A stretch of DNA of 64,000 nucleotides from Crocinitomix sp044361315 (GTDB taxonomy: Bacteria; Bacteroidota; Bacteroidia; Flavobacteriales_D; Crocinitomicaceae), in contig JBIKJA010000001.1 in the NCBI GenBank assembly GCA_044361315.1, positions 308,319 to 372,318 of the forward strand, given 5' to 3'. This document shows positions 1 through 9,693 of the stretch, in pieces. The translations under genes and the position numbers were made by a program. The notes under the pieces were generated by a model that was not told the origin of the DNA, made no database searches, and worked only from the letters and a program-made list of their open reading frames with translations. How positions within the stretch are numbered: the first letter of the stretch is position 1; the number at the start of each line of letters is the position of its first letter.

Positions 1-2
1 CT

Positions 3-431
3 ACTGGAGAATCTGGAAAATTACCTTTTGTTGTTGAACAATTTAGATGGAATAAATGGGTGGTGATTGGTGAAGTAGATGGACTTGGAAATCCTTCATT
101 AAATGATTACTCCTTTAATGTTTCCCCTCATTCAGGTGAAAACAAAGTGCGTGTTGTTCAAACCGACCACACTGGTAAAAAACGTCCATCTGAAACTATT
201 ACTTTTGTTAACTCCGCTATTGTTGAACCAATTTTATCTCCTGTAAAAGTAAAAAATTCAATCACGTTTACGTCCAACGGAAAACCGATTGAGACGAAGT
301 ATGAAATTTACGATGCTTATGGTAATATCGTAAAAAAGGGAGTTGGAACCGAAGTAGATTGTACCAACTTGAAAAAAGGTTCGTACTACATCAATTACGA
401 CAATAAAACAGATAAATTCATTAAAATTTAA
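3..431 (+). CDS. C-terminal end of a secreted multidomain protein (partial)
   Basis: The reading frame is open from the window edge to a TAA at 429-431, so only the last 142 residues are visible and the true start lies upstream. The first part reads like an Ig/fibronectin-type beta domain (GESGKLPFVVEQFRWNKW onward). The last 75 residues contain the phrase YEIYDAYGNIVKKGVGTEVD followed by a short strand-rich tail ending in KFIKI. That pattern resembles a type IX secretion C-terminal sorting domain (consequence-of-structure phrases such as 'YDAYGNIV', then 'LKKGSYYI'). The function of the missing N-terminal part is unknown. A hairpin terminator follows at once, so this is probably the last gene of its transcript. 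Confidence 0.7.
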   Translation, partial: TGESGKLPFVVEQFRWNKWVVIGEVDGLGNPSLNDYSFNVSPHSGENKVRVVQTDHTGKKRPSETITFVNSAIVEPILSPVKVKNSITFTSNGKPIETKYEIYDAYGNIVKKGVGTEVDCTNLKKGSYYINYDNKTDKFIKI

Positions 432-455
432 TTTTTACCGATCCTTAAAATACCT

Positions 456-484
456 AAATCCGCTTCGTAACGAGCGGATTTTTT
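456..484 (+). terminator. Rho-independent terminator
   Basis: A 9-bp stem (AAATCCGCT with AGCGGATTT, loop TCGTAACG) runs into a short T tract. It ends transcription of the preceding secreted-protein gene, 20 bp before the epimerase start. Confidence 0.75.
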
Positions 485-506
485 GTTTAATAAACAAGAT
501 GAAGTT

Positions 507-905
507 ATGAAATTAGAACATATTGGCATTGCAGTGAAAGACTTGGCCTCGTCAAATGAATTGTTTGCGGCACTTTTTGATAGTCCACATTATAAAATTG
601 AAGGGGTGGAAAGTGAAGGGGTGATGACCTCTTTTTTTCAAGCAGGCTCTGCCAAAATCGAACTACTAGAAGGCACGAATGATGAGAGCCCAATATCAAA
701 GTTCATCGAGAAAAAAGGTGAAGGCATTCATCACCTTGCTTTTGAAGTGGTGGATTTAGATTTTGAGATTAAACGATTAACGGGTTTAGGATTCACTTTA
801 ATCAATCAAACACCAAAATTTGGTGCAGACAATAAAATTATTGCATTCTTACACCCGAAATCAACCAATAGTGTTTTAATCGAATTGTGTCAAGACCGAG
901 GTTAA
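507..905 (+). CDS. mce: Methylmalonyl-CoA epimerase (VOC fold)
   Basis: The 132-residue protein has the length and the two-lobed VOC pattern of methylmalonyl-CoA epimerase, which interconverts (R)- and (S)-methylmalonyl-CoA in cytosolic propionate metabolism. It starts MKLEHIGIAVKDL, giving the first metal histidine at residue 5; GEGIHHLAFEV (about 72-81) carries the second-lobe histidine, and VLIELCQ near the end supplies the glutamate ligand. I chose the ATG at 507 because homologues begin this way; an in-frame TTG at 483 would add only junk from the terminator. Its stop overlaps the stop of the convergent sensor kinase by 4 bp. Confidence 0.88.
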   Translation: MKLEHIGIAVKDLASSNELFAALFDSPHYKIEGVESEGVMTSFFQAGSAKIELLEGTNDESPISKFIEKKGEGIHHLAFEVVDLDFEIKRLTGLGFTLINQTPKFGADNKIIAFLHPKSTNSVLIELCQDRG

Positions 906-2497
906 ACTTTTAGCGTAATTCTGAAAGTAGTGCCAACGCCAAGCTCTGAATGTGCCACAATCACTTTCCCTTTGTGGAAATCTTCTACAATTCGTTTGAC
1001 GAGTGAAAGTCCCAAGCCCCAACCTCTTTTTTTGGTAGTATAACCAGGTTGGAACACCGTTTTAAGTTTATTGGCAGGAATTCCTTTGCCTGTGTCCTTA
1101 ATTTCAATTTGAATCGAATCTTCAATTTGTTGAATCGTAAATATAATTTGGCCATTGCTATCCATCGAATCAACCGCATTTTTAACAATGTTTTCAAAAA
1201 CCCAGTCAATTAATGAACGATTCACCATGGCAACAATCACATCTTGCTTGGGTTCAAAGGACAAAACAATCTTTTTCGAAATTCGTTTTCTCAAATAGTC
1301 TATGACTTGGTTTAAAATTTCAACCATGTTCTCTTCGGTTAACATTGCTTCTGAACCAATTTTAGAAAAACGATTGGTGACCGTTGAAAGTCGTTCAATA
1401 TCTTTATCAATTTCCGAAATAATTTCTTTGTCCACCCCTTGGGTTTCCAACAACTGGCTCCATGCCATTAAAGAGGAAATTGGCGTTCCCAATTGATGAG
1501 CTGTTTCTTTTGCCATCCCAACCCAAACCTGATCTTGTTCTGCTCGTCTAAACGTGCTAAATACCAGGTAAGCAATCAATACAAATAAACCAATTATAAA
1601 AAACTGAATAAATGGGAAATACTTCATTTGGGTAATTTCTGGTGAATACTCAAAATAAATAACGCCTTCGCGTTCATTTCCTAAATCAATTGATATTGAA
1701 TCATTTTTAGCCGCCAAGTCAAGGATAATTTCAGCAGAATTTGTCGAATCATATACACTAATATTAGTTGCAATTACCTCTCGTGTGATTTTATCAATAA
1801 ACATCACAGGTACCAAATTGTCGTTTTCAACCAATTCTTCGGTAAACGAGCTACTCAATGAATCGCGATTTCGTTGAAGCTCTTCTAATTTTAACGTCCG
1901 GTAATAAATCGAATCAAAATAGAAGATTTTTTGTTTTTCTCCTTCGTATAAATCAATCTCAATCGGTTCGCGATTTGTCCTCCAGAAGGTGATGAATGAA
2001 TTTAATGAATCCTCTTTGGCACTTTGAAATACTGAATCTTTACACTCCGGACTTTGAGACGGATTGTTCTGCTCGATTTTTCGTTGAATTCGTTCATCTA
2101 AATCTCCCAAATTATGACTTGAAACAATTTGTTCCGCCATATCGGTAATAATCATTGGGATTCCATTGTTTTCTTGCACAATCCGCAACACAAAAGAATA
2201 ATCATCCAAAGGTTTATTAATTTCTTCAGTAGCGAGTGACCAAATTTTAACTTTTTGGCGATCGCGTTCTTTCAATTCTTGAATGGAAATGGCTAATTCT
2301 TTGAATGCTGTGTTGGTAAGGTTAATCAATTCGGATTTCCGTTTAACAGCATCCGCCCACTGTTGCACCCTGTCCAATTCCTTCTCCTGCGCTTTTTTAA
2401 CAATTTGAAATGAAAACCATAACGATGCTGCGACCATTAAAATCGCCGCACCGATTAGTACAATTTTCCAACGTTGTTTTTTATGGTATAAATTCAT
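902..2497 (-). CDS. Membrane sensor histidine kinase
   Basis: This 531-residue kinase has a transmembrane segment at about 12-31, a roughly 260-residue extracytoplasmic region, and a second transmembrane segment at about 297-314. The transmitter follows: the H box is AKETAHQLGTPISSL with His334, the N box NIVKNAVDSM, the G1 box DTGKGIP and the G2 box RGWGLGLSLVKRI. No HAMP, PAS or fused receiver is evident. The 'HQLGTPISSL' H-box is the form common in Bacteroidota NtrY-like kinases. The extracytoplasmic part is rich in acidic and Ser/Asn residues and its ligand is unknown. No response regulator lies next to it, so it is an orphan here. Autophosphorylation and signalling are inferred from the family. 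Confidence 0.9.
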   Translation of the reverse strand: MNLYHKKQRWKIVLIGAAILMVAASLWFSFQIVKKAQEKELDRVQQWADAVKRKSELINLTNTAFKELAISIQELKERDRQKVKIWSLATEEINKPLDDYSFVLRIVQENNGIPMIITDMAEQIVSSHNLGDLDERIQRKIEQNNPSQSPECKDSVFQSAKEDSLNSFITFWRTNREPIEIDLYEGEKQKIFYFDSIYYRTLKLEELQRNRDSLSSSFTEELVENDNLVPVMFIDKITREVIATNISVYDSTNSAEIILDLAAKNDSISIDLGNEREGVIYFEYSPEITQMKYFPFIQFFIIGLFVLIAYLVFSTFRRAEQDQVWVGMAKETAHQLGTPISSLMAWSQLLETQGVDKEIISEIDKDIERLSTVTNRFSKIGSEAMLTEENMVEILNQVIDYLRKRISKKIVLSFEPKQDVIVAMVNRSLIDWVFENIVKNAVDSMDSNGQIIFTIQQIEDSIQIEIKDTGKGIPANKLKTVFQPGYTTKKRGWGLGLSLVKRIVEDFHKGKVIVAHSELGVGTTFRITLKV

Positions 2498-2546
2498 CTT
2501 GTTAAATGCCTTCTTAAACGAAGAAAGTTAAAAATTATTCTTGAAC

Positions 2547-5234
2547 CTATTCAAAAACGACCTCTTCTTTGTCATTTTTCGCATCTTCTTTCAGTTTGTT
2601 AAAAAAACTGTCAGACCGTGTCTTGTTTTTAGGTTTCCGCCCAACCGAGTCAGGTTGATCCAGTTCCAAATCGGTATCATAATAAATAAATTCAACCTCT
2701 TTTTTATTGTCCACTTGCATGGTTTTGACCGTTGTGTCTTTTTGGAAAAATCCAAATTCTGTTTTTAATATCGATTTTATGTCGGCTTTTTCACTCGCCA
2801 CCATTTCTTTAATATCATTTTTGCGTTCTTCCTTATCCAGACTAAAAACAGGCTCATCAATATTTCCAGACATGGTTAAATAAATTACAATTCCTAAACC
2901 ATCATCAGCAATTTTGCCAAATTCGGTGTATTCAGGAACGGATTTTAATTGTTTAAACCTAAAACTAAAATGATATTCAATATTGTTATCAAAATCATGC
3001 CATCCAAACAATTCGACATCCATGGCATTGCTCTTTATCAACATTTTAGGAATAATGATCTTACTGTCTCGAATTTCAATTTTATTGCTAAGTTCGGCAA
3101 ACTTGAGGTGCATTAATTTATCTTCAAATTTATCAATGTGTTTGTTAAGCATTAATTTTAACGCTGCGTTGGATCTTAAATAATCCGTAATGGCTTTCAT
3201 TGTTTCCAATTCATTTAATTCACCATTGGTGATTTTTATATCAGAGACTGCAAAAATCCGTTCTTCGGAGAGAGAAAAATAAGGGTTAAATAACAATAAG
3301 AAATTAACCGTGCCATCAACCTTTCCAGCCAAATGTTTGTCTTGAATAGTTTCCTGCTGAAAATTATCCCATTCTGAAAACAACTTTTTAATGTCAATCG
3401 CTGAAAAGAACATTGTCCCTTCAATACTATTTCCATTTTCCAATAAATTTGTCAATACCAGTCGGCCCTTTACCAAACCTCCAAGCGTATTCATTTGAAT
3501 TTGATTCACCGTTGCCACCCGATTTGCCAACAAAAATTGACCAGTAATATTGGTAAATTGATGTTTATCCCATTTAAAGTTTTTCACATGCATTTCTAGG
3601 TTCAAATTCAAATTTCCCGGTAATTCAAACATGGTAGGTGGACCTTGAGTTTGTTGGTTACTTGGCCCTAAAAATTCGTTTAAATCAATTTGATTGGATT
3701 CTAACGATGCTATTAATCCTAAGTTACCTGTCCCTTCGATATAGCCCATGATATTTTTGAAAGCACCGTTGATTAAGAGATCGGATTTATTGGTTTTTAT
3801 CGAAAGATCTTTAGTAGCCGCATCTCGTCCACTAATCAGCACTTGCCCGCTTATATCAGCATAGCGCATGTGATTTAAACGCGATTTAAAGACTATTTTA
3901 TTCAATTGAAGACTGCCTTCTGAACTTAAAATGTGAAAATTATCGGCATGATATTCTGGATCAAAAAACCGGACTGATGAATTCATGTCAAAACGCACCG
4001 CACCGTCTAATTCCTCTACATCCTTAAATTTAAAAAAGCGATGAAATTCGGCCAAGTCGAGGTTGCCCTTAACCACCGTAGTGAGGAGAGGTTTTGTAAA
4101 ATCTTCAACTGTCCCTGTGCCCGAAAATTCACTGTTGAGTAGCCTCATGCTAAATTTTTTGAAATCTAATTTCTCCAAACGTGCCTTAAAAGTATTTGCG
4201 TAATGACCCAGCAGCTGAATATTTTGAATTTTCAATTGACTTTCAGCATCAATCAAGGTTCCGTTTTGGACTGAAAAATCAGCCTCAATTGATGGCATTG
4301 AAACATGATTCAGCGGTCCTTTAATCTTTGATTTGAAATTAACCACCCCTTGCCCGTCGTACTTTCCAGCATATTCAGAGTTTTTTGGAATTACACTGCT
4401 AATTAGCTGGGAAACTTGGATGTTTTTGCCAACTACATCTAGGTCAATTGTTGATGAATCAATAGCACCAAAAAGGTTAAACTCCATCTCTTCCAAAAAC
4501 AAATCGCCCTTTTTGAAAATATACGATTCTTTTTCTGAATTGATGTCCATGTCTAAATTCAAACTTGCATTTTTCTCAGATAACAGTGTTAAAGAACCAC
4601 TTTTGATACGTTCAACATAAAGTTCGGCTTCGGCATTTAAAGCGTAATTTGTTTCAGCAAAATCGCCTCGGATCAAGGCTTCATTAATCCCAATTTTATA
4701 ATCCTGATTAGTTGATTGATTATAAAGACTAAAAGCAATGTCTTCGACTCGAAAAAGTTCCAATAAAAACCGGAAATTTCCTTCCGTCTCAACCGTATCT
4801 GTTGGCTTTTTTAAAATATTATAATTCACGTCACCATCGCTGGTGGTTTTCAGATTCAATTGACCTTTGTGAATGCTTGCTCGTTTAACTTTATAATCCC
4901 CACTCCAAATATCCCAGAGGTTAAAATGAAAATAAAATTCTTCGGCGTAAAGCAAGGTGTCATTGCTTTCTACCCGATCAAAAGCATCCGCAATAAAAAC
5001 ATTTTCAAAACCAATCGAAGCCCTTGGAAATTGATGAAATATGGAAACATCAATTCGGCCAACCTCGACATCTTCTTTCAAATAAGAATTTAGTTCGGCA
5101 ATGGCGTACTCCTTTATATCATCCTCATAAATATGAAGGATAACCGTAATTGTGGTAATTAAAAAAAGGCAAACGAAAAAAATCCAAAAAAGGACTTTTT
5201 TTGCGATTTTCCACACTTTTTTAACCTTTCCCAT
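2547..5234 (-). CDS. AsmA-like large envelope protein
   Basis: The 895-residue protein has one N-terminal membrane anchor (about residues 11-31, rich in Phe/Leu/Ile) followed by VGRIDVSIFHQFPRASIGF, the usual opening of AsmA-family proteins in Bacteroidota. The rest is long, beta-rich and repetitive, and near residue 720-800 it has the AsmA C-terminal region (LRSNAALKLMLNKHIDKFED then DNNIEYHFSFRFKQLKSVP). AsmA/TamB/YhdP proteins are proposed bridges for lipid transport between inner and outer membrane; that role is inherited from the family and is not shown here. The tail (about 830-895) is charged and Lys/Asp-rich. It is probably transcribed before the sensor kinase on the same strand (50-bp gap). 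Confidence 0.85.
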   Translation of the reverse strand: MGKVKKVWKIAKKVLFWIFFVCLFLITTITVILHIYEDDIKEYAIAELNSYLKEDVEVGRIDVSIFHQFPRASIGFENVFIADAFDRVESNDTLLYAEEFYFHFNLWDIWSGDYKVKRASIHKGQLNLKTTSDGDVNYNILKKPTDTVETEGNFRFLLELFRVEDIAFSLYNQSTNQDYKIGINEALIRGDFAETNYALNAEAELYVERIKSGSLTLLSEKNASLNLDMDINSEKESYIFKKGDLFLEEMEFNLFGAIDSSTIDLDVVGKNIQVSQLISSVIPKNSEYAGKYDGQGVVNFKSKIKGPLNHVSMPSIEADFSVQNGTLIDAESQLKIQNIQLLGHYANTFKARLEKLDFKKFSMRLLNSEFSGTGTVEDFTKPLLTTVVKGNLDLAEFHRFFKFKDVEELDGAVRFDMNSSVRFFDPEYHADNFHILSSEGSLQLNKIVFKSRLNHMRYADISGQVLISGRDAATKDLSIKTNKSDLLINGAFKNIMGYIEGTGNLGLIASLESNQIDLNEFLGPSNQQTQGPPTMFELPGNLNLNLEMHVKNFKWDKHQFTNITGQFLLANRVATVNQIQMNTLGGLVKGRLVLTNLLENGNSIEGTMFFSAIDIKKLFSEWDNFQQETIQDKHLAGKVDGTVNFLLLFNPYFSLSEERIFAVSDIKITNGELNELETMKAITDYLRSNAALKLMLNKHIDKFEDKLMHLKFAELSNKIEIRDSKIIIPKMLIKSNAMDVELFGWHDFDNNIEYHFSFRFKQLKSVPEYTEFGKIADDGLGIVIYLTMSGNIDEPVFSLDKEERKNDIKEMVASEKADIKSILKTEFGFFQKDTTVKTMQVDNKKEVEFIYYDTDLELDQPDSVGRKPKNKTRSDSFFNKLKEDAKNDKEEVVFE

Positions 5235-5387
5235 TGTGTCTAATTCTCATTAATTGTGGAAACAAATACGAATGTATTTCAATAATAGCTTGATAATACA
5301 TTTTGGTTACCTATTTTTTCAACCTTAAAAAGTTAGTAGATCCAAAAGAATTTATCTAAAAAAATTAATTCGTGGAATTTCAAATCC

Positions 5388-5660
5388 TTATTTTAATTTT
5401 TTGAGGGCGTCTAAACCTTCATTTACCTTGTCGGCAATCACTTCTTTGTTATCGCCAATCACCTCGTCAAGAGTGTCTAAAGTGTTTCTTAACAACGAAT
5501 TAGAATCTGCCAATTGTTTGGTAGCTTCGTTGAATCCTTGTTGCATCAAATTATTCATTTGGTTAACTGGAGTTGGAGGTGGCGGTGGCGGAGCTGGTTC
5601 GGTACATGAACTCGCAATTGATAAGAGACCTAAAGCTATTAAATAAACGTTCTTTTTCAT
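5388..5660 (-). CDS. Small proline-rich lipoprotein, unknown function
   Basis: The 90-residue product begins with a lipoprotein signal peptide ending LLSIASSC, which puts the lipidated cysteine at about residue 19. A Pro-rich linker (TEPAPPPPPPTPV) follows, then a predicted amphipathic helix (NNLMQQGFNEATKQL) and a second helical stretch up to DALKKLK. The helical tail resembles small coiled-coil lipoproteins. I do not recognise a family. It stands alone between an AsmA-like gene and sod; the flanking gaps of about 150-180 bp allow its own promoter. Confidence 0.7.
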   Translation of the reverse strand: MKKNVYLIALGLLSIASSCTEPAPPPPPPTPVNQMNNLMQQGFNEATKQLADSNSLLRNTLDTLDEVIGDNKEVIADKVNEGLDALKKLK

Positions 5661-5842
5661 GATAAACTTTGTTTTCCCAAATGTAAGAAAAACTAAACAA
5701 CTTGAAATTGACCTTTATTAAAAATTTGATTTCGTAAACTTCTTTTTAAAAAATAAAACGGATTTAATAGAAAAATGAACATTTTTAATTGGATTCTTGT
5801 TAGCTTTGAATCCAATTAAATTATTAATCAAAATATAGAAAT

Positions 5843-6448
5843 ATGGCTTTTGAACTACCAAAATTAACTTATGCATACAATGCATTAGAACCACATATTG
5901 ATGCGCAAACAATGGAAATTCATCACACAAAACACCACAATGCGTACACCACTAATTTAAATGCTGCAATTGCTGGAACTCCTTCAGAAAATAAAACTAT
6001 TGAAGAAATTTTAGCAAATTGTGCTGATACACCTGTGGTTAGAAATAACGGCGGTGGTTTCTACAACCACAACTTGTTTTGGACAGTCATGTCACCAACT
6101 GGCGGTAGCGAACCAACAGGTGATTTAGCCAATGCCATCAATACAGCTTTTGGAGACTTTGCAGGATTTAAAGATACATTTTCTAAAGCAGCTGCTACCC
6201 GATTTGGATCTGGTTGGGCTTGGTTATGTGTTCAAAAAGGTGGTGCTGTTGAAGTTTGTTCGACAGCGAATCAAGACAATCCTTTAATGAATAATATTGG
6301 ATGTTCTGGAACGCCAATTTTAGGATTAGATGTATGGGAACATGCGTATTATTTAAAATATCAAAACAGACGCCCTGATTATGTAAATGCATTTTTTAAT
6401 GTGATTAATTGGGAGGAAGTTTCTAGACGCTACGCTTCTGGAAAATAA
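5843..6448 (+). CDS. sodA: Superoxide dismutase [Mn/Fe]
   Basis: The 201-residue protein has the full Fe/Mn superoxide dismutase pattern. The metal ligands are His27 (in EIHHTKHHNAY), His76 (GGFYNHNLFW), and Asp163 and His167 (GLDVWEHAYYLKY). It converts superoxide to peroxide and oxygen in the cytosol; there is no signal peptide. The GTPILGLDVWEHAYYLKYQN context is more typical of Mn-type or cambialistic enzymes than of strict Fe enzymes, but I cannot settle metal preference from sequence alone. It is monocistronic: about 180 bp of AT-rich upstream sequence contains TAGCTTTG at 5801-5808, a fair -7 element without a clear -33 partner, and a strong terminator follows. Confidence 0.96.
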   Translation: MAFELPKLTYAYNALEPHIDAQTMEIHHTKHHNAYTTNLNAAIAGTPSENKTIEEILANCADTPVVRNNGGGFYNHNLFWTVMSPTGGSEPTGDLANAINTAFGDFAGFKDTFSKAAATRFGSGWAWLCVQKGGAVEVCSTANQDNPLMNNIGCSGTPILGLDVWEHAYYLKYQNRRPDYVNAFFNVINWEEVSRRYASGK

Positions 6449-6465
6449 GCTATTTTCATTTTTTT

Positions 6466-6507
6466 AAAAGCCGAAAGTTAGCCTGTCTTCTTTCGGCTTT
6501 TTTATTT
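6466..6507 (+). terminator. Rho-independent terminator after sod
   Basis: A 12-bp perfect stem, AAAAGCCGAAAG paired with CTTTCGGCTTTT, encloses a 12-nt loop and leads into a T-rich tail. Confidence 0.85.
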
Positions 6508-6630
6508 TCAAGATTCACTGCTGGTCGAATCATTCCTTTACAAAATCGCAAGATATTCGTTATTATATATCGATTACATCCAATTAAAAGGCAGGAATTG
6601 TTAAATTTACCGCTTCAATAGTTGACAAAT

Positions 6631-9573
6631 ATGGAATATAACTTTAGGGAAATAGAATCAAAATGGCAAAAAAAATGGGCGGATGATAAAACCTATAAAA
6701 CGGTCGAAGATTCTACCAAGCCAAAATATTACGGATTATCTATGTTTCCTTATCCTTCGGGTGCTGGATTGCATGTGGGACATCCCCTAGGTTATATCGC
6801 TTCTGATATTTATGCCCGGTTTAAAAAATTAAAAGGATTTAATGTATTGCACCCAATGGGATACGATTCGTTTGGATTGCCTGCCGAGCAATACGCCATT
6901 CAAACAGGGCAACATCCTGCAATTACCACTGAAGAAAATTTAAAAAGATACCGCTATCAATTGGATCAATTAGGATTTTGTTTTGACTGGGATCGCGAGG
7001 TTAGAACTTCTGATCCTAATTATTATAAATGGACCCAATGGATTTTTAAGCAGATTTATAATGCGTGGTATAATGTTACTGCCAACAAAGCACAATCCAT
7101 CGATGATTTGATGGTTATTTTTGAAAACGAAGGAAATGAAACCTTAAAAGCACATACTTCTTGCACAACCATTTTTTCTGCGAATGATTGGAAAACATTT
7201 TCAGAAGCGGAAAAACAAAAAATATTAATGCAATATCGGTTAACCTATTTAGCCGATTCGTGGGTGAATTGGTGTCCTGCTTTAGGCACTGTTTTGGCCA
7301 ATGACGAGATTAAAGATGGAGTTTCTGAGCGAGGTGGGCATCCTGTTGAACAAAAATTAATGCGCCAATGGAGTATGCGAATTACTGCGTATGCCGAACG
7401 CTTAATTCAAGATTTGGATGAAGTAGATTGGTCTGAATCGATTAAAGATCAACAAAAAAATTGGATTGGAAAATCGATTGGTGCTTCGGTGGTTTTTCGA
7501 ACAGAAAATGGGGATGCGATTGAAGTGTTTACCACCCGACCTGACACCATTTTTGGGGTTTCGTTTATGGTCTTAGCGCCGGAACATCCTTTGGTAAATA
7601 AAATTACGTCCGAAAAATACCAAGAAAATGTTGCCCAGTACCAAAAACAAACGAGTTTACGTACTGAGCGCGATCGTCAAGCGGACATTAAAACTATTAG
7701 TGGGGCTTATACAGGGGCGTATGCAATTCACCCGTTTACAGGAAAAAAATTAGAGATTTGGATTGCTGATTACGTCTTGGCGAGCTACGGAACGGGCGCA
7801 GTAATGGCAGTTCCATGCGGCGATCAACGCGATCATGATTTTGCGGGTCATTTTGGGATTGAAATCATCAATATTTTTAAAGGAATTGAGATTTCTGAGA
7901 GGGCTTATTCCGAGAAAGACGCCATTATTGCCAATTCTGATTTTTTAAGTGATTTACCGGTTAAAGAAGCCATTCGTGCGGCGATTGTTGCCATTGAAGA
8001 AAAAGGAATTGGAAAAGGACAAACAAATTACCGCCTTCGTGATGCTGTTTTTTCACGTCAACGGTATTGGGGCGAACCTTTCCCTGTTTATTACAAAAAT
8101 GACATCCCTTATTTGGTTTCGGATGAGGCCTTGCCTGTCACCTTGCCAGAAATTGATAAATATTTGCCAACAAGTGATGGCGAACCACCTTTGGCGCGGG
8201 CAAAACGAGAAGATTGGAATGCCTTTGATGGGGACCGAATGGAATACAATACCATGCCAGGTTGGGCGGGTTCGTCTTGGTATTTTTTAAGATACATGGA
8301 TCCTTACAACGAAGAAGCTTTCGTGTCTAAAGAAAAAGCCGATTATTGGAACCAAGTAGATTTATATATCGGTGGCTCTGAACATGCTACCGGTCACCTA
8401 CTCTACTCTCGCTTTTGGACCAAGTTTTTGTTTGATATGGGGTTCATCAGTTTTATTGAACCGTTCAAAAAAATGATTAACCAAGGGATGATTTTGGGGA
8501 GAAGTAGTTTTGTTAATGGGATAAAATATAGTGTTAAAATCGAAGATAAAATGGAGTCTGAAATTGATAGTACAATTTTAAAAATCCCACAGATTCTAAT
8601 CTCTTTAAATAAATTAAATTCAAGTGAATTTAGGCAGAGAATTATTGAAGAATTAAATAAAATTATAGTTAGAAGATTACCTGTATTCGAGAATTACGAA
8701 TTTGGTGTTGATTATAAAATATCAATAGTTGGAACTTCATATAACAGGCACAGAATTAACATAAACTATGTTGAAAACGATATTCTGAATTTAGAGTTAG
8801 CATTCAAAGATCCAATATTTAAGGGTTTGAGTGCTGCTGAATGGATTTTCGAAAATAGCGGAGATTTCATTTGTGGTCATGAAATCGACAAGATGTCGAA
8901 AACATACTACAACGTTCAAACTCCCGATGAATTAGTAGAAAAATTTGGAGCGGATACTTTGCGTTGTTATGAGATGTTTTTAGGGCCTTTAGAGCAAGCA
9001 AAACCTTGGGATACAAAAGGAATTAATGGGGTGCATAATTTCTTGCGGAAATTTTGGCGCTTGTTTCACGATGCCAATAATAATTTTGTGGTGAGTGATG
9101 ATTTGGTTGATAAAGCTTCACTAAAAACCTTGCACAAAACCATCAAAAAAATTCAAGACGATTTAGAGCGTTATTCGTTTAATACAGCGGTTTCTAATTT
9201 TATGATTGCCACCAACGAATTAACGGAGCAAAAGTGCAATAATAGGGAAGTTTTAAGCGAATTGTTGATTTTATTATCTCCTTATGCGCCACATATTACA
9301 GAAGAATTGTGGGCCTTATTAGGAAATGAAAGAAGCATTACACAAACCGTTTTCCCAAATTTTGATCCAGCGTATTTAGTGGAAGCTGAGTTTGCTTACC
9401 CAGTATCATTTAATGGAAAAATGCGTTTTACCTTGCCTTTGCCAACAGATATGGACAAAGAAGCCGTTGAAAAAGCAGTCCTTGAAAATGAACAAACGTT
9501 GAAATATTTAGACGGAAATTCTCCTAAAAAAGTAATTGTTGTTCAAGGTAAGATTGTAAACATCGTACTTTAA
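6631..9573 (+). CDS. leuS: Leucyl-tRNA synthetase
   Basis: The 980-residue class I synthetase charges tRNA-Leu. The HIGH signature is GLHVGHPLGY (about residue 50). The CP1 editing domain includes EVFTTRPDTIFGVSFM and the region around GTGAVMAVPCGDQRDHDFA. The KMSKS loop reads DKMSKTYYN, with Thr in the last position. Two long insertions, one before LADSWVNWCPALGTVLAND and one of about 120 residues between MINQGMILG and the KMSKT loop, are usual in Bacteroidota LeuRS and explain the length above 900. I start at ATG 6631; a TTG at 6622 is in frame but less likely. The next gene is convergent, behind a shared terminator. Confidence 0.96.
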   Translation: MEYNFREIESKWQKKWADDKTYKTVEDSTKPKYYGLSMFPYPSGAGLHVGHPLGYIASDIYARFKKLKGFNVLHPMGYDSFGLPAEQYAIQTGQHPAITTEENLKRYRYQLDQLGFCFDWDREVRTSDPNYYKWTQWIFKQIYNAWYNVTANKAQSIDDLMVIFENEGNETLKAHTSCTTIFSANDWKTFSEAEKQKILMQYRLTYLADSWVNWCPALGTVLANDEIKDGVSERGGHPVEQKLMRQWSMRITAYAERLIQDLDEVDWSESIKDQQKNWIGKSIGASVVFRTENGDAIEVFTTRPDTIFGVSFMVLAPEHPLVNKITSEKYQENVAQYQKQTSLRTERDRQADIKTISGAYTGAYAIHPFTGKKLEIWIADYVLASYGTGAVMAVPCGDQRDHDFAGHFGIEIINIFKGIEISERAYSEKDAIIANSDFLSDLPVKEAIRAAIVAIEEKGIGKGQTNYRLRDAVFSRQRYWGEPFPVYYKNDIPYLVSDEALPVTLPEIDKYLPTSDGEPPLARAKREDWNAFDGDRMEYNTMPGWAGSSWYFLRYMDPYNEEAFVSKEKADYWNQVDLYIGGSEHATGHLLYSRFWTKFLFDMGFISFIEPFKKMINQGMILGRSSFVNGIKYSVKIEDKMESEIDSTILKIPQILISLNKLNSSEFRQRIIEELNKIIVRRLPVFENYEFGVDYKISIVGTSYNRHRININYVENDILNLELAFKDPIFKGLSAAEWIFENSGDFICGHEIDKMSKTYYNVQTPDELVEKFGADTLRCYEMFLGPLEQAKPWDTKGINGVHNFLRKFWRLFHDANNNFVVSDDLVDKASLKTLHKTIKKIQDDLERYSFNTAVSNFMIATNELTEQKCNNREVLSELLILLSPYAPHITEELWALLGNERSITQTVFPNFDPAYLVEAEFAYPVSFNGKMRFTLPLPTDMDKEAVEKAVLENEQTLKYLDGNSPKKVIVVQGKIVNIVL

Positions 9574-9635
9574 TAAAAGCTGTGCATTTCTGCAAAATTG
9601 AAAGCGAGACGAAATTTTGAACGTTAACTATCGAA

Positions 9636-9682
9636 CAAAAAAAAAGGCTAGTGATCTATTGACCACTAGCCTTCATTTTTTT
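9636..9682. terminator. Bidirectional terminator between leuS and the convergent oxidoreductase gene
   Basis: A 10-bp stem, AAGGCTAGTG paired with CACTAGCCTT, is flanked by an A tract on its left and a T tract on its right, so it can end transcription from both convergent genes. Confidence 0.8.
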
Positions 9683-9693
9683 TAATGATTTAA

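Noticed and set aside
5801..5808. Complete promoter for sod
   Set aside because: A TAGCTTTG -7 box exists, but no TTG lies 19 bases upstream, so only the half-site is mentioned.
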